Below, in pieces: positions 60,401 to 62,224 of a stretch of 64,000 bases of DNA. This DNA is from Pseudeuparius sepicola (Eukaryota > Arthropoda > Insecta > Coleoptera > Anthribidae), in NCBI GenBank assembly GCA_963920635.1, contig OY987299.1, positions 21,468,901-21,532,900 of the forward strand. Reading direction: 5' to 3'. Made by a program: the position numbers and the translations under genes. Under the pieces are notes generated by a model that saw nothing but the letters and a program-made list of their open reading frames with translations, did not search any database and was not told where the DNA came from. Each line of letters begins with the position of its first letter. Position 1 is the stretch's first letter.

Positions 60401-61861
60401 AAATCATGCCAACGTTTCAGCTCAGTTCCGAGTCCTCACTAGTACTAAAAAACAGAGCATCATCTTATTTGATACTTAACTCATAGACACTTTATCATGT
60501 AAATAAAATTCTTAAAGCACAAATAAACAGACGGTACATAATTTTTATTAAGTCTCAAACATAATTAATGATGTTAGGAGAATAACTGTTCTTATGTAGA
60601 AATTAAACACTCACCTAGATTTACAAAGTCTCTATGTCTTCAGTATGAGCAATTTTGGTAATACCAAACCGTTTTCGAGAAGACTAGAACCGAAAATTTA
60701 GTGTTTATTTCTGCACCCCTTCTTAACCATCACTTGTAATAAAGCTCCATGTCTATTAATTTGAAAAAGAGTTTGAGTATTGGAGAAACTTCAGATACCT
60801 TGAGACTTTCTACTATTGCTTGTTTAATATTAACATATAAAATATCTTAAATCAAATTTTTTCCTCTGCTTTTGGTCATTCTCGGTGATTGGTTTCAACA
60901 ACAAATCTTGAACACGATTATTATATGAACAACTTTTAATAAAAAATAGCTGTGTTAATATTTGGAATATATGGAATATATGGATTCAACTAATTAGTTT
61001 ATTTATGTAAAACCGCAGACTGATTAGATAAGCATGAAAAATGCCACAAAAAACAAGAAAACATAATTACTTTACAAAATTGGGCCTCTTTGATAGCTCA
61101 TACCTTGTCTTGTAGGGGACCGAGTTATTGTAATGTTGCTGTTTGACAACTACTGAAAACCTTTAAACCCTTAGTCTAACCTCTGAATAACTTTCTTGGG
61201 GAAGCTTGACAATTTAAAATTTGTAAGAAAATAAGTTCTAAAATAACTTGGTACATACATAGAAAAGTTTGCCAGGATGCTACAGGGTAGGTAACAGTCT
61301 TGTTGTGAAGTTCCTAAATTGTCAAATAATGACAGTAATGAGGTTGAATTACTATTCTTTTCTAGATAATTTCCTTATGAAAAGTCCTTAGTTAAAAAAC
61401 ATACATCTTCTCTTGTTCCAAACCCTTAATTGTATATCTTCTTTCAATAATTAATATTTACTAAAGGTAGGGTCTATAGTAGAACCACCATCTTAATAAT
61501 TTCTCTATATTGATTTATTTTACACTGGAGATGGTCTTTATGAACTGAGCATTCACTAAATATTTTAAAAGAAACGTATAACATAGCAACACAAAACAAC
61601 AGCTCACAAATCAACATTTCCCTTGGCTAAAGCAAGACGTATCATGCATCTGATCACCCGACAAGTTGGTTGAGTCTGAGTTGCAGTATGTGATGTCTGG
61701 TTATGTGTTTGTGCAGTTACGCGGGATCCGTGGCCACGACGGCGACGATGGTGAGCGACCAGGCGACAATGGAGTACCTCGACCAGCTCGATGAGGTCAA
61801 TATCGACCTCAACGGCCTGGTCAACTTGAGCGAACTGATGCAGGGTTACAAGCCGCAGTAA
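576..61861 (+). CDS. Stat92E-like: STAT transcription factor, whole gene (14 coding exons)
   Basis: Signal transducer and activator of transcription. In the known pathway it is latent in the cytoplasm, docks on activated receptor/JAK through its SH2 domain, is phosphorylated on one C-terminal tyrosine, dimerises and binds DNA in the nucleus. The joined exons give 778 codons plus TAA. Approximate layout: N-terminal interaction domain 1-125, coiled coil 140-330, DNA-binding domain 335-480, linker 480-575, SH2 580-680, activation tyrosine Tyr692 in NGYVKP, short acidic tail 730-778. All junction phases agree. Length matches the family (Stat92E and STAT5 are about 760-800 residues). The GYVKP motif resembles STAT5. 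The start is the first ATG after a 3' splice site. 2.3 kb of coding sequence is spread over 61 kb because of transposon-filled introns. Identity of the family is near certain; the symbol is by orthology, since most insects have one STAT. Confidence 0.97.
841..1106 (+). repeat. Dispersed repeat A, copy 1
   Basis: From 'gaataaatagctt' to 'tattactcgttagtctg', this stretch resembles 40580-41034 in the same orientation over its whole length. Copy 2 is split by a 200-bp retrotransposon piece. No coding content is seen. Confidence 0.7.
1109..1974 (+). mobile_element. TIR element family B, copy 1
   Basis: Ends are CTGGACCAACACTATATTAA at the left and its near-exact complement (...TATAGTGTTGGTCCAG) at the right, about 25 bp of terminal inverted repeat over 866 bp. 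Sequence continues as a second copy at 7048-8488. No transposase is seen, so it is non-autonomous. Confidence 0.75.
2811..3352 (+). mobile_element. MITE family C, copy 1 (nested)
   Basis: Terminal inverted repeats of about 40 bp (TATAGTCCAGTCTGAATAAA; right end complement TATACTTCAGTCTGGATAAA) around 540 bp. The same element occurs in the opposite orientation at 47124-47652. It sits inside the fold-back element at the inner edge of the left arm. Confidence 0.8.
3422..3823 (-). pseudogene. Mariner-like transposase N-terminal remnant
   Basis: Reading leftward from ATG at 3823-3821: [18 protein letters not shown], then [18 protein letters not shown], one in-frame stop after LEADATL, then [36 protein letters not shown] and [18 protein letters not shown]. 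It ends in TAG. This is a paired helix-turn-helix region of the kind preceding the DDE domain in insect Tc1/mariner-like transposases. The catalytic domain is absent. It is the interior of the fold-back element. Confidence 0.7.
4582..5789 (+). mobile_element. hAT-like non-autonomous element 1
   Basis: A perfect 8-bp target duplication ATTTAGAG flanks it (4574-4581 and 5790-5797). Ends CAGTGGTGTATCCAG and CAGTGGCGTATTCAG (complement) match 13 of 15 and are followed by long G-runs on both sides. The empty site is intact in the similar sequence at 2170-2180. A smaller fold-back (4683-5264) is nested within. No hAT transposase is seen. Confidence 0.85.
4683..5264. mobile_element. Small fold-back element nested in hAT-like 1
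   Basis: Starts TACAGGGTGTCCAGAA and ends ...AAGTCACCCTGTA. The inner parts of the arms ('ggaaaatatgacgaaaagtt', inverted at 5120-5160) pair. The right arm carries a ~52-bp tandem duplication (about 5127-5228), so two copies of 'aacttttcgtcgtattttcc' occur. Confidence 0.75.
5895..6768. mobile_element. Fold-back element with nested fold-back
   Basis: Outer arms (about 5920-6020 and 6636-6760) pair through 'ttcttaaaataagattggcatg' type sequence and end at the right in GGACACACTGTA. A second inverted pair nested at 6024-6632 begins TACTGGGTGACCAGAAAATT and ends in its complement. The left outer terminus is not sharply defined. Confidence 0.6.
6024..6632. mobile_element. Nested fold-back, TACTGGGTGACC ends
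   Basis: Arms of about 150 bp pair closely: 'gaccagaaaattgaagaaac' at the left has its complement at 6603-6623. The interior is A/T-rich with no coding similarity seen. Confidence 0.75.
7819..8369 (+). mobile_element. P-like non-autonomous element inserted in family B copy 2
   Basis: Inverted ends (GAGGTAGTATGGAGGGGAG at left; complement CTCCCCCCCATACTACCT at right) are flanked by an apparent 8-bp duplication TTACCCCC (7811-7818 and 8370-8377). The C-runs make the exact edges uncertain. P-superfamily elements make 8-bp duplications and encode THAP-domain transposases. The element holds a THAP-like first exon at 7991-8067. Confidence 0.5.
7991..8067 (+). pseudogene. THAP zinc-finger first exon fragment
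   Basis: ATG at 7991 opens [20 protein letters not shown], then GITFHR, and runs into a good splice donor (CACAG/GTAATG at 8068). Cys-x4-Cys near the start followed by ITFHR is the usual N-terminal half of a THAP DNA-binding domain, often split by an intron here. The second half (C..H pair, AVPTIF-like end) is not found before the element ends, so this is a fragment. Origin from a P-type transposase or from a captured host THAP gene cannot be told apart. Confidence 0.5.
8489..9295. other. Intron 1 sequence, nothing recognised
   Basis: AT-rich unique-looking sequence between a family B element and a short tandem duplication. No coding similarity, inverted ends or RNA gene was seen. Confidence 0.5.
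9290..9480 (+). repeat. Imperfect tandem duplication, ~110-bp unit
   Basis: 'agttcctggcc.cttg.ct.gcagta' occurs at about 9296 and 9409, and 'ggccggcagtta.acctga' at 9348 and 9455, giving two diverged head-to-tail units. Confidence 0.6.
9481..10545. other. Intron 1 sequence, nothing recognised
   Basis: Includes a GC-richer patch at about 9640-9780 (repeated 'gcggtgcg'-like words, also near 10035) with no coding or transposon similarity that I can name. Confidence 0.4.
10548..10703 (+). repeat. Short tandem repeat, two ~75-bp units
   Basis: 'caagtcaaaattaaataag' followed by 'ggtaaaaggctatatgccgcag' recurs as 'aagtcaaaattaaataagg' and 'ggtaaaagggtatatgccacag'. Related 'gctataagccac' words appear at 10213 and 10880. 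Confidence 0.6.
10704..12326. other. Intron 1 sequence, nothing recognised
   Basis: AT-rich, no open frames of note, no paired ends detected. Confidence 0.4.
12327..12553. mobile_element. Near-perfect 227-bp palindrome (hairpin MITE)
   Basis: Begins TGGGTGGTAT and ends ATACCACCCA. Both arms of about 100 bp ('aaaacgaagtacttgctact', 'agtatcttctacctagtatt') pair almost perfectly around a short loop near 12430. No coding capacity. Confidence 0.85.
13526..13660 (+). pseudogene. Transposase HTH fragment, left arm
   Basis: [18 protein letters not shown], then [20 protein letters not shown], matches the N-terminal helix-turn-helix of insect Tc1/mariner-like transposases. It stops at the palindrome centre. 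The right arm carries the mirror copy at 13723-13857. Confidence 0.7.
13723..13857 (-). pseudogene. Transposase HTH fragment, right arm (mirror copy)
   Basis: Inverted duplicate of 13526-13660. The start codon complement CAT lies at 13855-13857 and the frame runs into the spacer. A small deletion ('cgtacataataaac') breaks the frame compared with the left arm. Confidence 0.6.
14794..15345 (+). pseudogene. Mariner-like transposase remnant (HTH plus partial catalytic core)
   Basis: First frame to 15050: [43 protein letters not shown] and [20 protein letters not shown]. After a deletion the other frame gives [20 protein letters not shown], then [13 protein letters not shown], a stop, [20 protein letters not shown] and a further stop. 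The catalytic Asp of QQDG and the WP motif are recognisable. Two stops and a frameshift make it dead. It is truncated before the last Asp by the hAT-like element next door. Confidence 0.72.
15748..16708. mobile_element. Fold-back element nested in hAT-like 2
   Basis: Arms of about 400 bp: TACAGGGTGATCGAAACTCG, 'caggcctactgcggga' and 'tgacgtcatcgatattt' at the left all recur inverted at 16500-16690. The right terminus is duplicated ('cagttttgattaccctgta' twice). Confidence 0.85.
16718..16904. mobile_element. Hairpin MITE nested in hAT-like 2
   Basis: 'agagaagtccaatgaaaaac' at 16723 pairs with 'gttttccattggacttctct' at 16880-16899, about 30-bp ends, with an inner pair around 'ttaataac...cgttat'. 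Confidence 0.65.
17086..17503. other. Intron 1 sequence, nothing recognised beyond a small inverted repeat
   Basis: 'acagcttaacctta' pairs with 'tagggtaagctgt' near 17272-17304. Otherwise AT-rich with no signal. Confidence 0.4.
17504..17643. repeat. 140-bp inverted repeat
   Basis: 'attgcagggttattgttaat' (left) and 'aacaataaccctgcaata' (right), with matching 'ccctacttta' and 'taaaagtaggg' ends, form ~45-bp arms around a ~45-bp loop. Confidence 0.7.
17888..19271 (+). mobile_element. TIR element carrying a Cys-rich ORF
   Basis: Arms of about 240 bp: 'catgcctgagggctaaatgg', a CCCC-rich tract, 'ccccttccaatgatgtattg' and 'accgcgtggtacacaccag' recur inverted at 19040-19260. The interior holds a decayed protein-coding segment (18127-18745). 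The superfamily is not identified. Confidence 0.75.
18127..18745 (+). pseudogene. Transposon-borne protein fragment with Cys-rich C-terminus
   Basis: Read with frameshifts: [32 protein letters not shown], then [16 protein letters not shown], a short intron or insertion (about 18459-18508), [20 protein letters not shown], a stop, then [20 protein letters not shown] and [20 protein letters not shown]. The ending with regularly spaced cysteines (C.C...C...C.C...C..C) after a conserved TEWGW resembles an uncharacterised family seen in repetitive insect and cnidarian sequences; this is from memory and unverified. I do not assign a function. Confidence 0.5.
19448..19621 (+). CDS. Stat92E-like: STAT exon 2, N-terminal domain
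   Basis: Between acceptor TTTTCAG (to 19447) and donor GA/GTAAGT (19622). Encodes residues 43-101, including [19 protein letters not shown] and [13 protein letters not shown], the helical remainder of the N-terminal interaction domain. It starts in phase 2 (one base completes Gly43) and leaves two bases, which the first base of exon 3 completes to Glu101. It follows the 18.7-kb first intron. Confidence 0.95.
19997..20282. repeat. MITE in intron 2
   Basis: Ends GACTACGTTTATCTC and its complement GAGATAAACGTAGTC are followed inside by paired 'gatcggattgaga' and 'tctcaatcggatc'. Length 286 bp, no coding capacity. Confidence 0.7.
20640..23100. repeat. Composite of three related repeat units (+, -, +)
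   Basis: Units at about 20660-21240 (+), 21743-22180 (-) and 22215-23100 (+) share 'actgaa.gattgc', 'caattccgcaata', 'aagttaaatg', 'attggcc.ggtttt' and 'taatggcttact'. Units 1 and 2 form a fold-back. Unit 3 is split by a MITE. A 100-bp hairpin (20667-20766, arms 'aggcactgaagttc' and 'gaacttcagtgcc') opens unit 1. Confidence 0.65.
22568..22952. mobile_element. MITE inserted in repeat unit 3
   Basis: Ends TAAAGTCTATCCAAGTTACAG and the complement flank 385 bp. Removing it restores continuity with unit 1 ('ggttttgaatatc' then 'ggtatgtttgacag'). TA is the likely target duplication. Confidence 0.72.
23396..23561 (+). CDS. Stat92E-like: STAT exon 3, end of N-terminal domain; GC splice donor
   Basis: Acceptor TTTCAG ends at 23395. 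Encodes residues 101-156, including [19 protein letters not shown] and [12 protein letters not shown]. The only nearby GT (23566) would leave one base and shift exon 4 into a frame with an early stop. A GC donor, CAA/GCAAGT at 23562, gives phase 0 and joins HRTQ to ETAEHVRKL as the family requires. GCAAGT is the strong consensus of GC-AG introns, so I end the exon at 23561. Confidence 0.88.
23653..23734 (+). CDS. Stat92E-like: STAT exon 4, coiled-coil start
   Basis: An 82-nt exon between acceptor TTGCTAG (to 23652) and donor ACA/GTAAGC (23735). Encodes residues 157-184, [19 protein letters not shown] onward, the first helix of the STAT all-alpha coiled-coil domain. It starts in phase 0 after a 91-bp GC-AG intron. 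The single leftover base is completed by exon 5 as Thr184. Confidence 0.93.
23798..23901 (+). CDS. Stat92E-like: STAT exon 5, coiled-coil domain
   Basis: Acceptor ATTTTAG (to 23797), donor AAG/GTAAGT (23902). Encodes residues 184-218: [19 protein letters not shown], then a Lys-rich helix ending LLQSLNEK. It continues the coiled coil, which in STATs binds regulatory partners. The intron before it is only 63 bp; the one after it is 5.4 kb and holds two large transposons. Confidence 0.94.
24385..25715. mobile_element. Fold-back element in intron 5
   Basis: Starts TACAAGGTGTCCCATAACTT and ends in the complement (...ATGGGACACCCTGTA). The next ~45 bp also pair ('gccatagggcaacaggtg'). A second inverted pair, TACCGGGTGAGCCAAAAATG, is nested at 24445-24992. 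No ORF is recognised in the ~650 bp between. Confidence 0.78.
24445..24992. mobile_element. Nested fold-back in intron 5
   Basis: 'gccaaaaatgccttagtaaa' at the left matches the complement at 24966-24985, and 'tttctcaccttcgaa' type sequence also pairs. About 550 bp, non-coding. Confidence 0.7.
25716..26311. other. Intron 5 sequence between two fold-backs
   Basis: AT-rich; nothing recognised. Confidence 0.4.
26997..28077 (-). pseudogene. Mariner-like DDD transposase, one frameshift
   Basis: N-terminal frame (28077 to about 27850): [47 protein letters not shown] and [14 protein letters not shown] one-base frameshift near 27840-27850 moves to the frame [20 protein letters not shown], then the long open frame to 26997. 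That frame has the catalytic motifs [16 protein letters not shown] and [10 protein letters not shown]. The last two Asp residues are separated by 40 residues, so it is DD40D-like rather than classic mariner DD34D. Length would be about 360 residues, normal for the superfamily. The single frameshift suggests recent inactivation or a sequencing error. Confidence 0.85.
28375..28703 (-). pseudogene. Jockey-type reverse transcriptase C-terminus, 5'-truncated copy
   Basis: Reading leftward: [78 protein letters not shown] and [15 protein letters not shown], then TGA. This open frame matches the end of jockey-clade ORF2. The 3' tail (28376 leftward to about 28290) is AT-rich with AAT repeats. It inserted inside the mariner-like element. 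Confidence 0.8.
29313..29551 (+). CDS. Stat92E-like: STAT exon 6, coiled-coil domain
   Basis: Acceptor CGTGCAG (to 29312) in phase 0, donor AG/GTGTGA (29552). Encodes residues 219-298: [56 protein letters not shown] and [22 protein letters not shown] is a STAT hallmark. GC content and third-position G/C are far higher than in exons 1-5. A DNA transposon ends only 67 bp upstream of the acceptor. Confidence 0.96.
29552..30104. other. Intron 6 sequence, nothing firmly recognised
   Basis: A minus-strand open frame at 29536-29853 looks somewhat protein-like but matches nothing I can name. Confidence 0.3.
30105..30330 (-). pseudogene. Transposase catalytic-core remnant
   Basis: Reading leftward: [20 protein letters not shown], then [19 protein letters not shown]. 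This resembles the QQDGATAHTA...DYFLWGYVKDRVY region of mariner-like transposases. The catalytic Asp is replaced (QQNG) and frame shifts occur, so it is a fossil. Confidence 0.6.
30331..31381. other. Intron 6 sequence, nothing recognised
   Basis: A CpG-richer patch at 30365-30420; otherwise AT-rich without structure. Confidence 0.4.
31382..32333. mobile_element. TIR element in intron 6
   Basis: 'ctcagactaaagataatata' at the left (31411) and its complement at 32293-32313 lie in ~42-bp ends starting CATTGAGT. About 950 bp, no transposase recognised. A CpG-rich patch lies at 31880-32000. Confidence 0.65.
32643..32789 (+). CDS. Stat92E-like: STAT exon 7, coiled coil to DNA-binding junction
   Basis: Acceptor TTTTAATAG (to 32642), donor ACTAG/GTAAGC (32790). 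Encodes residues 298-347: [19 protein letters not shown], then [36 protein letters not shown] is the conserved entry to the STAT DNA-binding beta-barrel. The AG left at the end joins the G of exon 8 to make Arg347. Confidence 0.96.
33320..35065 (+). repeat. ~240-bp satellite array, direct half
   Basis: About seven units. The word 'aactccattgttt' recurs near 33531, 33750, 33991, 34232, 34477 and 34717, spacing 219-245 bp. Each unit has 'ctaccccttcccacccccga', 'gccattttcagc', 'caccaatccgcggttgaaaa' and 'ctaccccctgcatccc'. Open frames through it are artefacts of the repeat. Confidence 0.9.
35282..35440 (+). repeat. Fold-back family D fragment at the array centre
   Basis: 'aaaattcctattttgtttaa', 'tttgacaccctgtagcatgg' and 'aaatttggtatatgagggttt' match the right arm of the family D fold-backs at 41158-42404 and 47693-48922, so one arm of that family sits between the satellite arrays. 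Confidence 0.7.
35450..36690 (-). repeat. ~240-bp satellite array, inverted half
   Basis: Five to six units of the same satellite on the opposite strand. 'aacaatggagtt' or variants recur near 35502, 35744, 35986, 36228 and 36467. Together with 33320-35065 it can fold into a hairpin more than 1 kb long. Confidence 0.9.
37048..38249. other. Intron 7 sequence with an AAAT-rich simple repeat
   Basis: Simple repeat (aaataaataaaaataaaat) at about 37283-37335. 'ttgcctagaaatatcacgag' lies in an imperfect inverted repeat around 37850-38040. Nothing coding. Confidence 0.4.
38250..38953. mobile_element. Fold-back element in intron 7
   Basis: TACAGGGTGTTAGTAAATAA and its complement (...CTAACACCTTGTA) with ~110-bp arms; 'aggtccgcaaatgcttcgtt' is inverted at 38858-38880. 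The interior is AT-rich and non-coding. Confidence 0.85.
38954..40104. other. Intron 7 sequence before exon 8
   Basis: A small palindrome at about 39095-39145 ('ataattgcacaagtgg' with 'caagtgcaattat') and one at 39386-39408. No coding signal until the exon 8 acceptor. Confidence 0.4.
40105..40445 (+). CDS. Stat92E-like: STAT exon 8, DNA-binding domain
   Basis: The longest coding exon (341 nt), between acceptor CTCTCAAG (to 40104) and donor CAAG/GTAGGA (40446). Encodes residues 347-461: [68 protein letters not shown] and IGGGELVFQ. This is the p53-like beta-barrel that contacts DNA; the [11 protein letters not shown] stretch corresponds to the basic patch linked to nuclear import. The exon is very GC-rich, with nearly all codons ending in G or C. 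Confidence 0.97.
40580..41034 (+). repeat. Dispersed repeat A, copy 2, interrupted
   Basis: Second copy of the repeat at 841-1106, inside intron 8. About 40813-41010 is foreign to copy 1 and matches, inverted, the non-LTR retrotransposon piece at 42720-42905. Confidence 0.65.
40813..41010 (+). pseudogene. Non-LTR retrotransposon fragment (inverted twin of 42722-42905)
   Basis: 'cgggctgttactgtggggct', 'aaaatgcattagggcaatgt' and 'cacaacaaaagtattgtaaa' match the complement of 42722-42905, which encodes the end of a reverse transcriptase. The pair brackets the family D fold-back. Confidence 0.6.
41158..42404. mobile_element. Fold-back family D, copy 1
   Basis: Ends TACAGTGTGACCCATTCTGA and complement, likely TA duplication, arms of about 480 bp around a ~250-bp centre. 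'caaggcctactatgaa' and 'tttcagatcttaatctcaat' occur in both arms. It is a close twin of 47693-48922. Arms carry internal 'acaccctg' words. Non-coding. Confidence 0.9.
42722..43420 (-). pseudogene. Decayed non-LTR reverse transcriptase
   Basis: Reading leftward from 43400: [40 protein letters not shown], then [20 protein letters not shown] and GIRG...LRSYLSD with stops, then after a large deletion [39 protein letters not shown]. These are fragments of an RT domain (the YADD core is deleted) and its C-terminal part. Orientation is opposite to STAT. Confidence 0.78.
43421..44130. other. Intron 8 sequence, nothing recognised
   Basis: AT-rich; an open frame at 44034-44225 ([20 protein letters not shown]) runs into the hairpin at 44134 and matches nothing I know. 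Confidence 0.3.
44134..44226. repeat. 93-bp hairpin
   Basis: 'ttagaatgaaaaaattcgat' and 'atcgaattttttcattctaa' form ~29-bp perfect arms with inner 'ctcgtgg/ccactcg' and a GC-richer loop of repeated 'cgctcg' words. Confidence 0.75.
44405..45013 (+). mobile_element. hAT-like non-autonomous element 3, TTCGAT-rich
   Basis: Perfect 8-bp duplication GTTACTAG (44397-44404 and 45014-45021). Ends TAGTGAAGGGA and its complement. Both sub-terminal regions are rich in ATTCGAAT and ATTCGATT words. 609 bp; the long open frame across it is repeat-driven, not a gene. Confidence 0.85.
45163..45290 (+). CDS. Stat92E-like: STAT exon 9, DNA-binding domain end
   Basis: Acceptor TTTGTTTAG (to 45162), donor AAG/GTAGGT (45291). 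Encodes residues 461-503: [20 protein letters not shown], then [20 protein letters not shown] and [23 protein letters not shown] is one of the most conserved STAT stretches. Two bases complete the codon begun in exon 8. Confidence 0.97.
45347..45603 (+). CDS. Stat92E-like: STAT exon 10, linker domain
   Basis: Acceptor CTCCTAG (to 45346) in phase 0 after a 56-bp intron; donor GG/GTGAGT (45604). Encodes residues 504-589, including [38 protein letters not shown] and [13 protein letters not shown]. This is the helical linker between the DNA-binding and SH2 domains. FTFWEWF is diagnostic. A short inverted-repeat transposon begins 13 bp after the donor. Confidence 0.97.
45617..46152. mobile_element. 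TIR element 13 bp after exon 10 donor
   Basis: A ~33-bp essentially perfect inverted repeat (CAGGGACTCTTTAAAATAAG onward to 'ggggacccagcatt'). 536 bp. A minus-strand open frame at 45653-45883 is not recognised. Confidence 0.82.
46156..46390 (+). repeat. Diverged family D relative
   Basis: 'tttgacccacttcaaactgg' then 'aaaatttgta', 'gattttgaccagggttttt' and 'aatcaaggcctgctacga' follow the left arm of family D (41158 onward) in order but with many changes. Only one arm is present. Confidence 0.6.
46391..47123. other. Intron 10 sequence, mostly unrecognised
   Basis: A 'ggtgtcaaggtttccaccct' stretch at about 46808 resembles, inverted, 'aaacatttccaccctttgg' near 49350; a degenerate repeat is possible. 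Confidence 0.35.
47124..47652 (-). mobile_element. MITE family C, copy 2
   Basis: Inverted orientation copy of 2811-3352 with the same ~40-bp ends; very similar throughout ('caagtgatcagaaatcgcgg', 'ggaattcgaggttgccatat'). Ends about 40 bp before fold-back family D copy 2. Confidence 0.88.
47693..48922. mobile_element. Fold-back family D, copy 2
   Basis: Same ends (TACAGTGTGACCCATTCTGA) and nearly the same length (1230 vs 1247 bp) as 41158-42404, with high similarity across both arms. It is flanked by TATATA, so the TA duplication is ambiguous. Confidence 0.9.
48923..49408. other. Intron 10 sequence, nothing recognised
   Basis: AT-rich with no coding similarity. Confidence 0.35.
49413..49920. 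repeat. Two opposed TATCGATA micro-arrays
   Basis: 49440-49640 repeats 'ttatcgataaaat(c/t)gatc' at 18-bp spacing. 49750-49920 repeats 'gataaaatcgaaaagatc'. A unique ~110-bp GC-richer core lies between. The left edge TAGGGCTGTTCGAT looks like a hAT terminus, but I do not see the matching right end. Encoded [16 protein letters not shown] frames are artefacts. Confidence 0.75.
50153..50371. repeat. MITE in intron 10
   Basis: GCGTAGTTTACACGGGC and complement-like GCGTAGTGTACATGCGC ends, followed by perfectly paired 'aaactatcacaagtcgtata'. About 219 bp. Confidence 0.75.
50372..51001. other. Intron 10 sequence before exon 11
   Basis: No element recognised; ends with the exon 11 polypyrimidine tract. 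Confidence 0.4.
51002..51126 (+). CDS. Stat92E-like: STAT exon 11, SH2 domain (phosphotyrosine pocket)
   Basis: Acceptor TTCTTGCAG (to 51001), donor TCAG/GTATGT (51127). Encodes residues 589-631: [38 protein letters not shown] and VS. Arg615 in FLLRF is the invariant residue that binds phosphotyrosine. The first base completes Gly589 from exon 10. Confidence 0.97.
51191..51346 (+). CDS. Stat92E-like: STAT exon 12, SH2 domain C-terminal half
   Basis: Acceptor CATCTGTAG (to 51190), donor CAAG/GTTAGT (51347). Encodes residues 631-683: [40 protein letters not shown] and [16 protein letters not shown] and LYPD...KYY are typical of the end of a STAT SH2 domain. The preceding intron is 64 bp. Confidence 0.96.
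51540..51684 (+). CDS. Stat92E-like: STAT exon 13, activation tyrosine segment
   Basis: Acceptor TCTGACAG (to 51539), donor AGCAG/GTAACA (51685). Encodes residues 683-731. Tyr692 lies in [16 protein letters not shown], equivalent to the JAK-phosphorylated tyrosine of STAT5 (GYVKP). The rest, [17 protein letters not shown] and [10 protein letters not shown], is low-complexity and has SP/TP sites that may be Ser/Thr phosphorylated (inference). Confidence 0.95.
52452..54161 (+). CDS. Reverse transcriptase (ORF2 C-terminal two-thirds), uninterrupted frame
   Basis: About 570 codons without a stop, [20 protein letters not shown] onward. RT blocks in order: [74 protein letters not shown], the catalytic YADD in [21 protein letters not shown], and [18 protein letters not shown]. 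The thumb/connection region with [12 protein letters not shown] and [12 protein letters not shown] follows, as in jockey-group elements. It makes cDNA at a nicked genomic site. The frame is intact but the N-terminus and endonuclease are lost, so it cannot move itself. Absence of stops suggests a young insertion. First ATG 52494. Confidence 0.9.
   Translation, partial: FVNSKKSKPAIPLQMTYNGETLTTSDKISNAFAEFFSDSYVLPSMTASNIDLSVNPNLLIPVFTESDILSASKKLKPKITSGPDQIPAFLVRDCACVLASPLAKLFNLSLQSGRFPNTWKLSKVTPVFKKSDRSNVINYRPITIICNFAKLFEILLHEHLYFHVKRYITIHQHGFMKGRSTTTNLIQITQYIAESMDNQEQTDVIYTDFSKAFDRLDHTILLRKLSEFGLSHSLVEFFRSYLTDRQQFVVCNGSRSEVYTATSGVPQGSNLGPLLFNMFLNDISTVLDTDYLIYADDLKIFSSISNVRDCTSLQRNFSNVSAWCHENRLPLNPQKCSVMSYSLKTETLVFNYELDSITLSRPHIIADLGVIFDQKLSFSNHIESVITRALKAYGFIIRNSRDFRDISTMKLLYFAFVRSKLEYASLVWCPYHQVFVNNLEKVQRRFLKYLSYRLDNRYPEIGTPSDELLSRHNLTSLQVRRSGYSVVFLHKLISNVVDSPQLLANLNFLVPRISARKDQTFYPGRPRLNVLKFSPMHNICNNYNAICSSVDIFKSHINSVTSYSNAGVR
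52452..54435 (+). mobile_element. 5'-truncated non-LTR retrotransposon
   Basis: Contains an open RT frame (52452-54161) and ends in an (AAAT)n tail at about 54398-54433. It starts inside the linker between endonuclease and RT, so the endonuclease and ORF1 are missing, as in typical 5' truncation during target-primed reverse transcription. The tetranucleotide tail suggests the CR1/L2/Daphne side of the jockey group (inference). Confidence 0.85.
54777..55022 (+). pseudogene. Mariner-like transposase C-terminal remnant
   Basis: [40 protein letters not shown] and [20 protein letters not shown], a stop, then [30 protein letters not shown] is the region of the last catalytic Asp. The rest of the transposase is lost, probably replaced by the retrotransposon and older deletions. 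Confidence 0.75.
55585..58421. other. Intron 13 sequence, nothing recognised
   Basis: 2.8 kb of AT-rich sequence with no paired ends, coding similarity or RNA gene that I can see. Confidence 0.4.
58422..58871. mobile_element. TIR element with coding-like GC-rich core
   Basis: GTCTTGACCAATGAC..CCTATAGAC at the left and complement GTCAAGACCAATGAC..CCTATAGAC at the right, ~33-bp ends, 450 bp. The core (58525-58720) is GC-rich and on + reads [20 protein letters not shown], then [14 protein letters not shown]; the family is unknown. It may be a captured exon. Confidence 0.55.
58872..59344. other. Intron 13 sequence, nothing recognised
   Basis: AT-rich spacer between two inverted-repeat elements. 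Confidence 0.35.
59345..60305. mobile_element. Fold-back element with nested hAT
   Basis: TACAGTGTGTCCCCGGATAA and complement with ~130-bp arms ('aatcgttaagacctgcttga' inverted near 60220). A hAT-like element at 59487-59972 is inserted in its centre. 'gaaacacagaaattattaca' is part of the leftover interior. Confidence 0.85.
59487..59972 (+). mobile_element. hAT-like non-autonomous element 4
   Basis: Perfect 8-bp duplication CTTGGAAG (59479-59486 and 59973-59980). Ends CAGGGTTGAG and CAAGGTTGAT (complement). Sub-terminal 'aaatcatgattttaatca' palindromic words are typical of one widespread hAT MITE group. Confidence 0.88.
60306..61716. other. Intron 13 sequence before the last exon
   Basis: AT-rich; nothing recognised before the exon 14 polypyrimidine tract and TTTGTGCAG acceptor. 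Confidence 0.4.
61717..61861 (+). CDS. Stat92E-like: STAT exon 14, transactivation tail and stop
   Basis: Acceptor GTTTGTGCAG (to 61716), TAA stop at 61859-61861. Encodes residues 731-778: [40 protein letters not shown] and MQGYKPQ. An acidic, leucine-containing tail of this kind fits a transactivation domain. It lies 10 kb after exon 13. A possible donor (TAAG/GTAGGA, 61863) right after the stop could indicate a 3' UTR intron or an alternative end. Confidence 0.93.
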
Positions 61862-62224
61862 GGTAGGACATTGGAAGGATTTCGAATGTTTGATTTGTTT
61901 GGAAAGTGGAGTGCTGTGGATTTTCCAATATTGTGTCTTTACGATAATCTGTTAATTGTTGGGTGCAATGCAATAACGGTGTAGATCAAGACTGGTGAAG
62001 ACTGGATGCTTATAGGTTGGATGTGAAGCAATTTTTTATATTTGTGGAGAGAGGGGGGTGTTTTAAGCCATTTTCCAGTTTCGTAATGAAATTATCTAAT
62101 TTTCTTAGCCGTTGGTTTGCAATATCTAGAGATAGGCCAGGGAAAATAGAATTTGACCTAGAAAAAAATATTAACTGCAATTTTGTTTTATCATATCAAA
62201 TTTATAAGTAAATACGTTGGTAGA

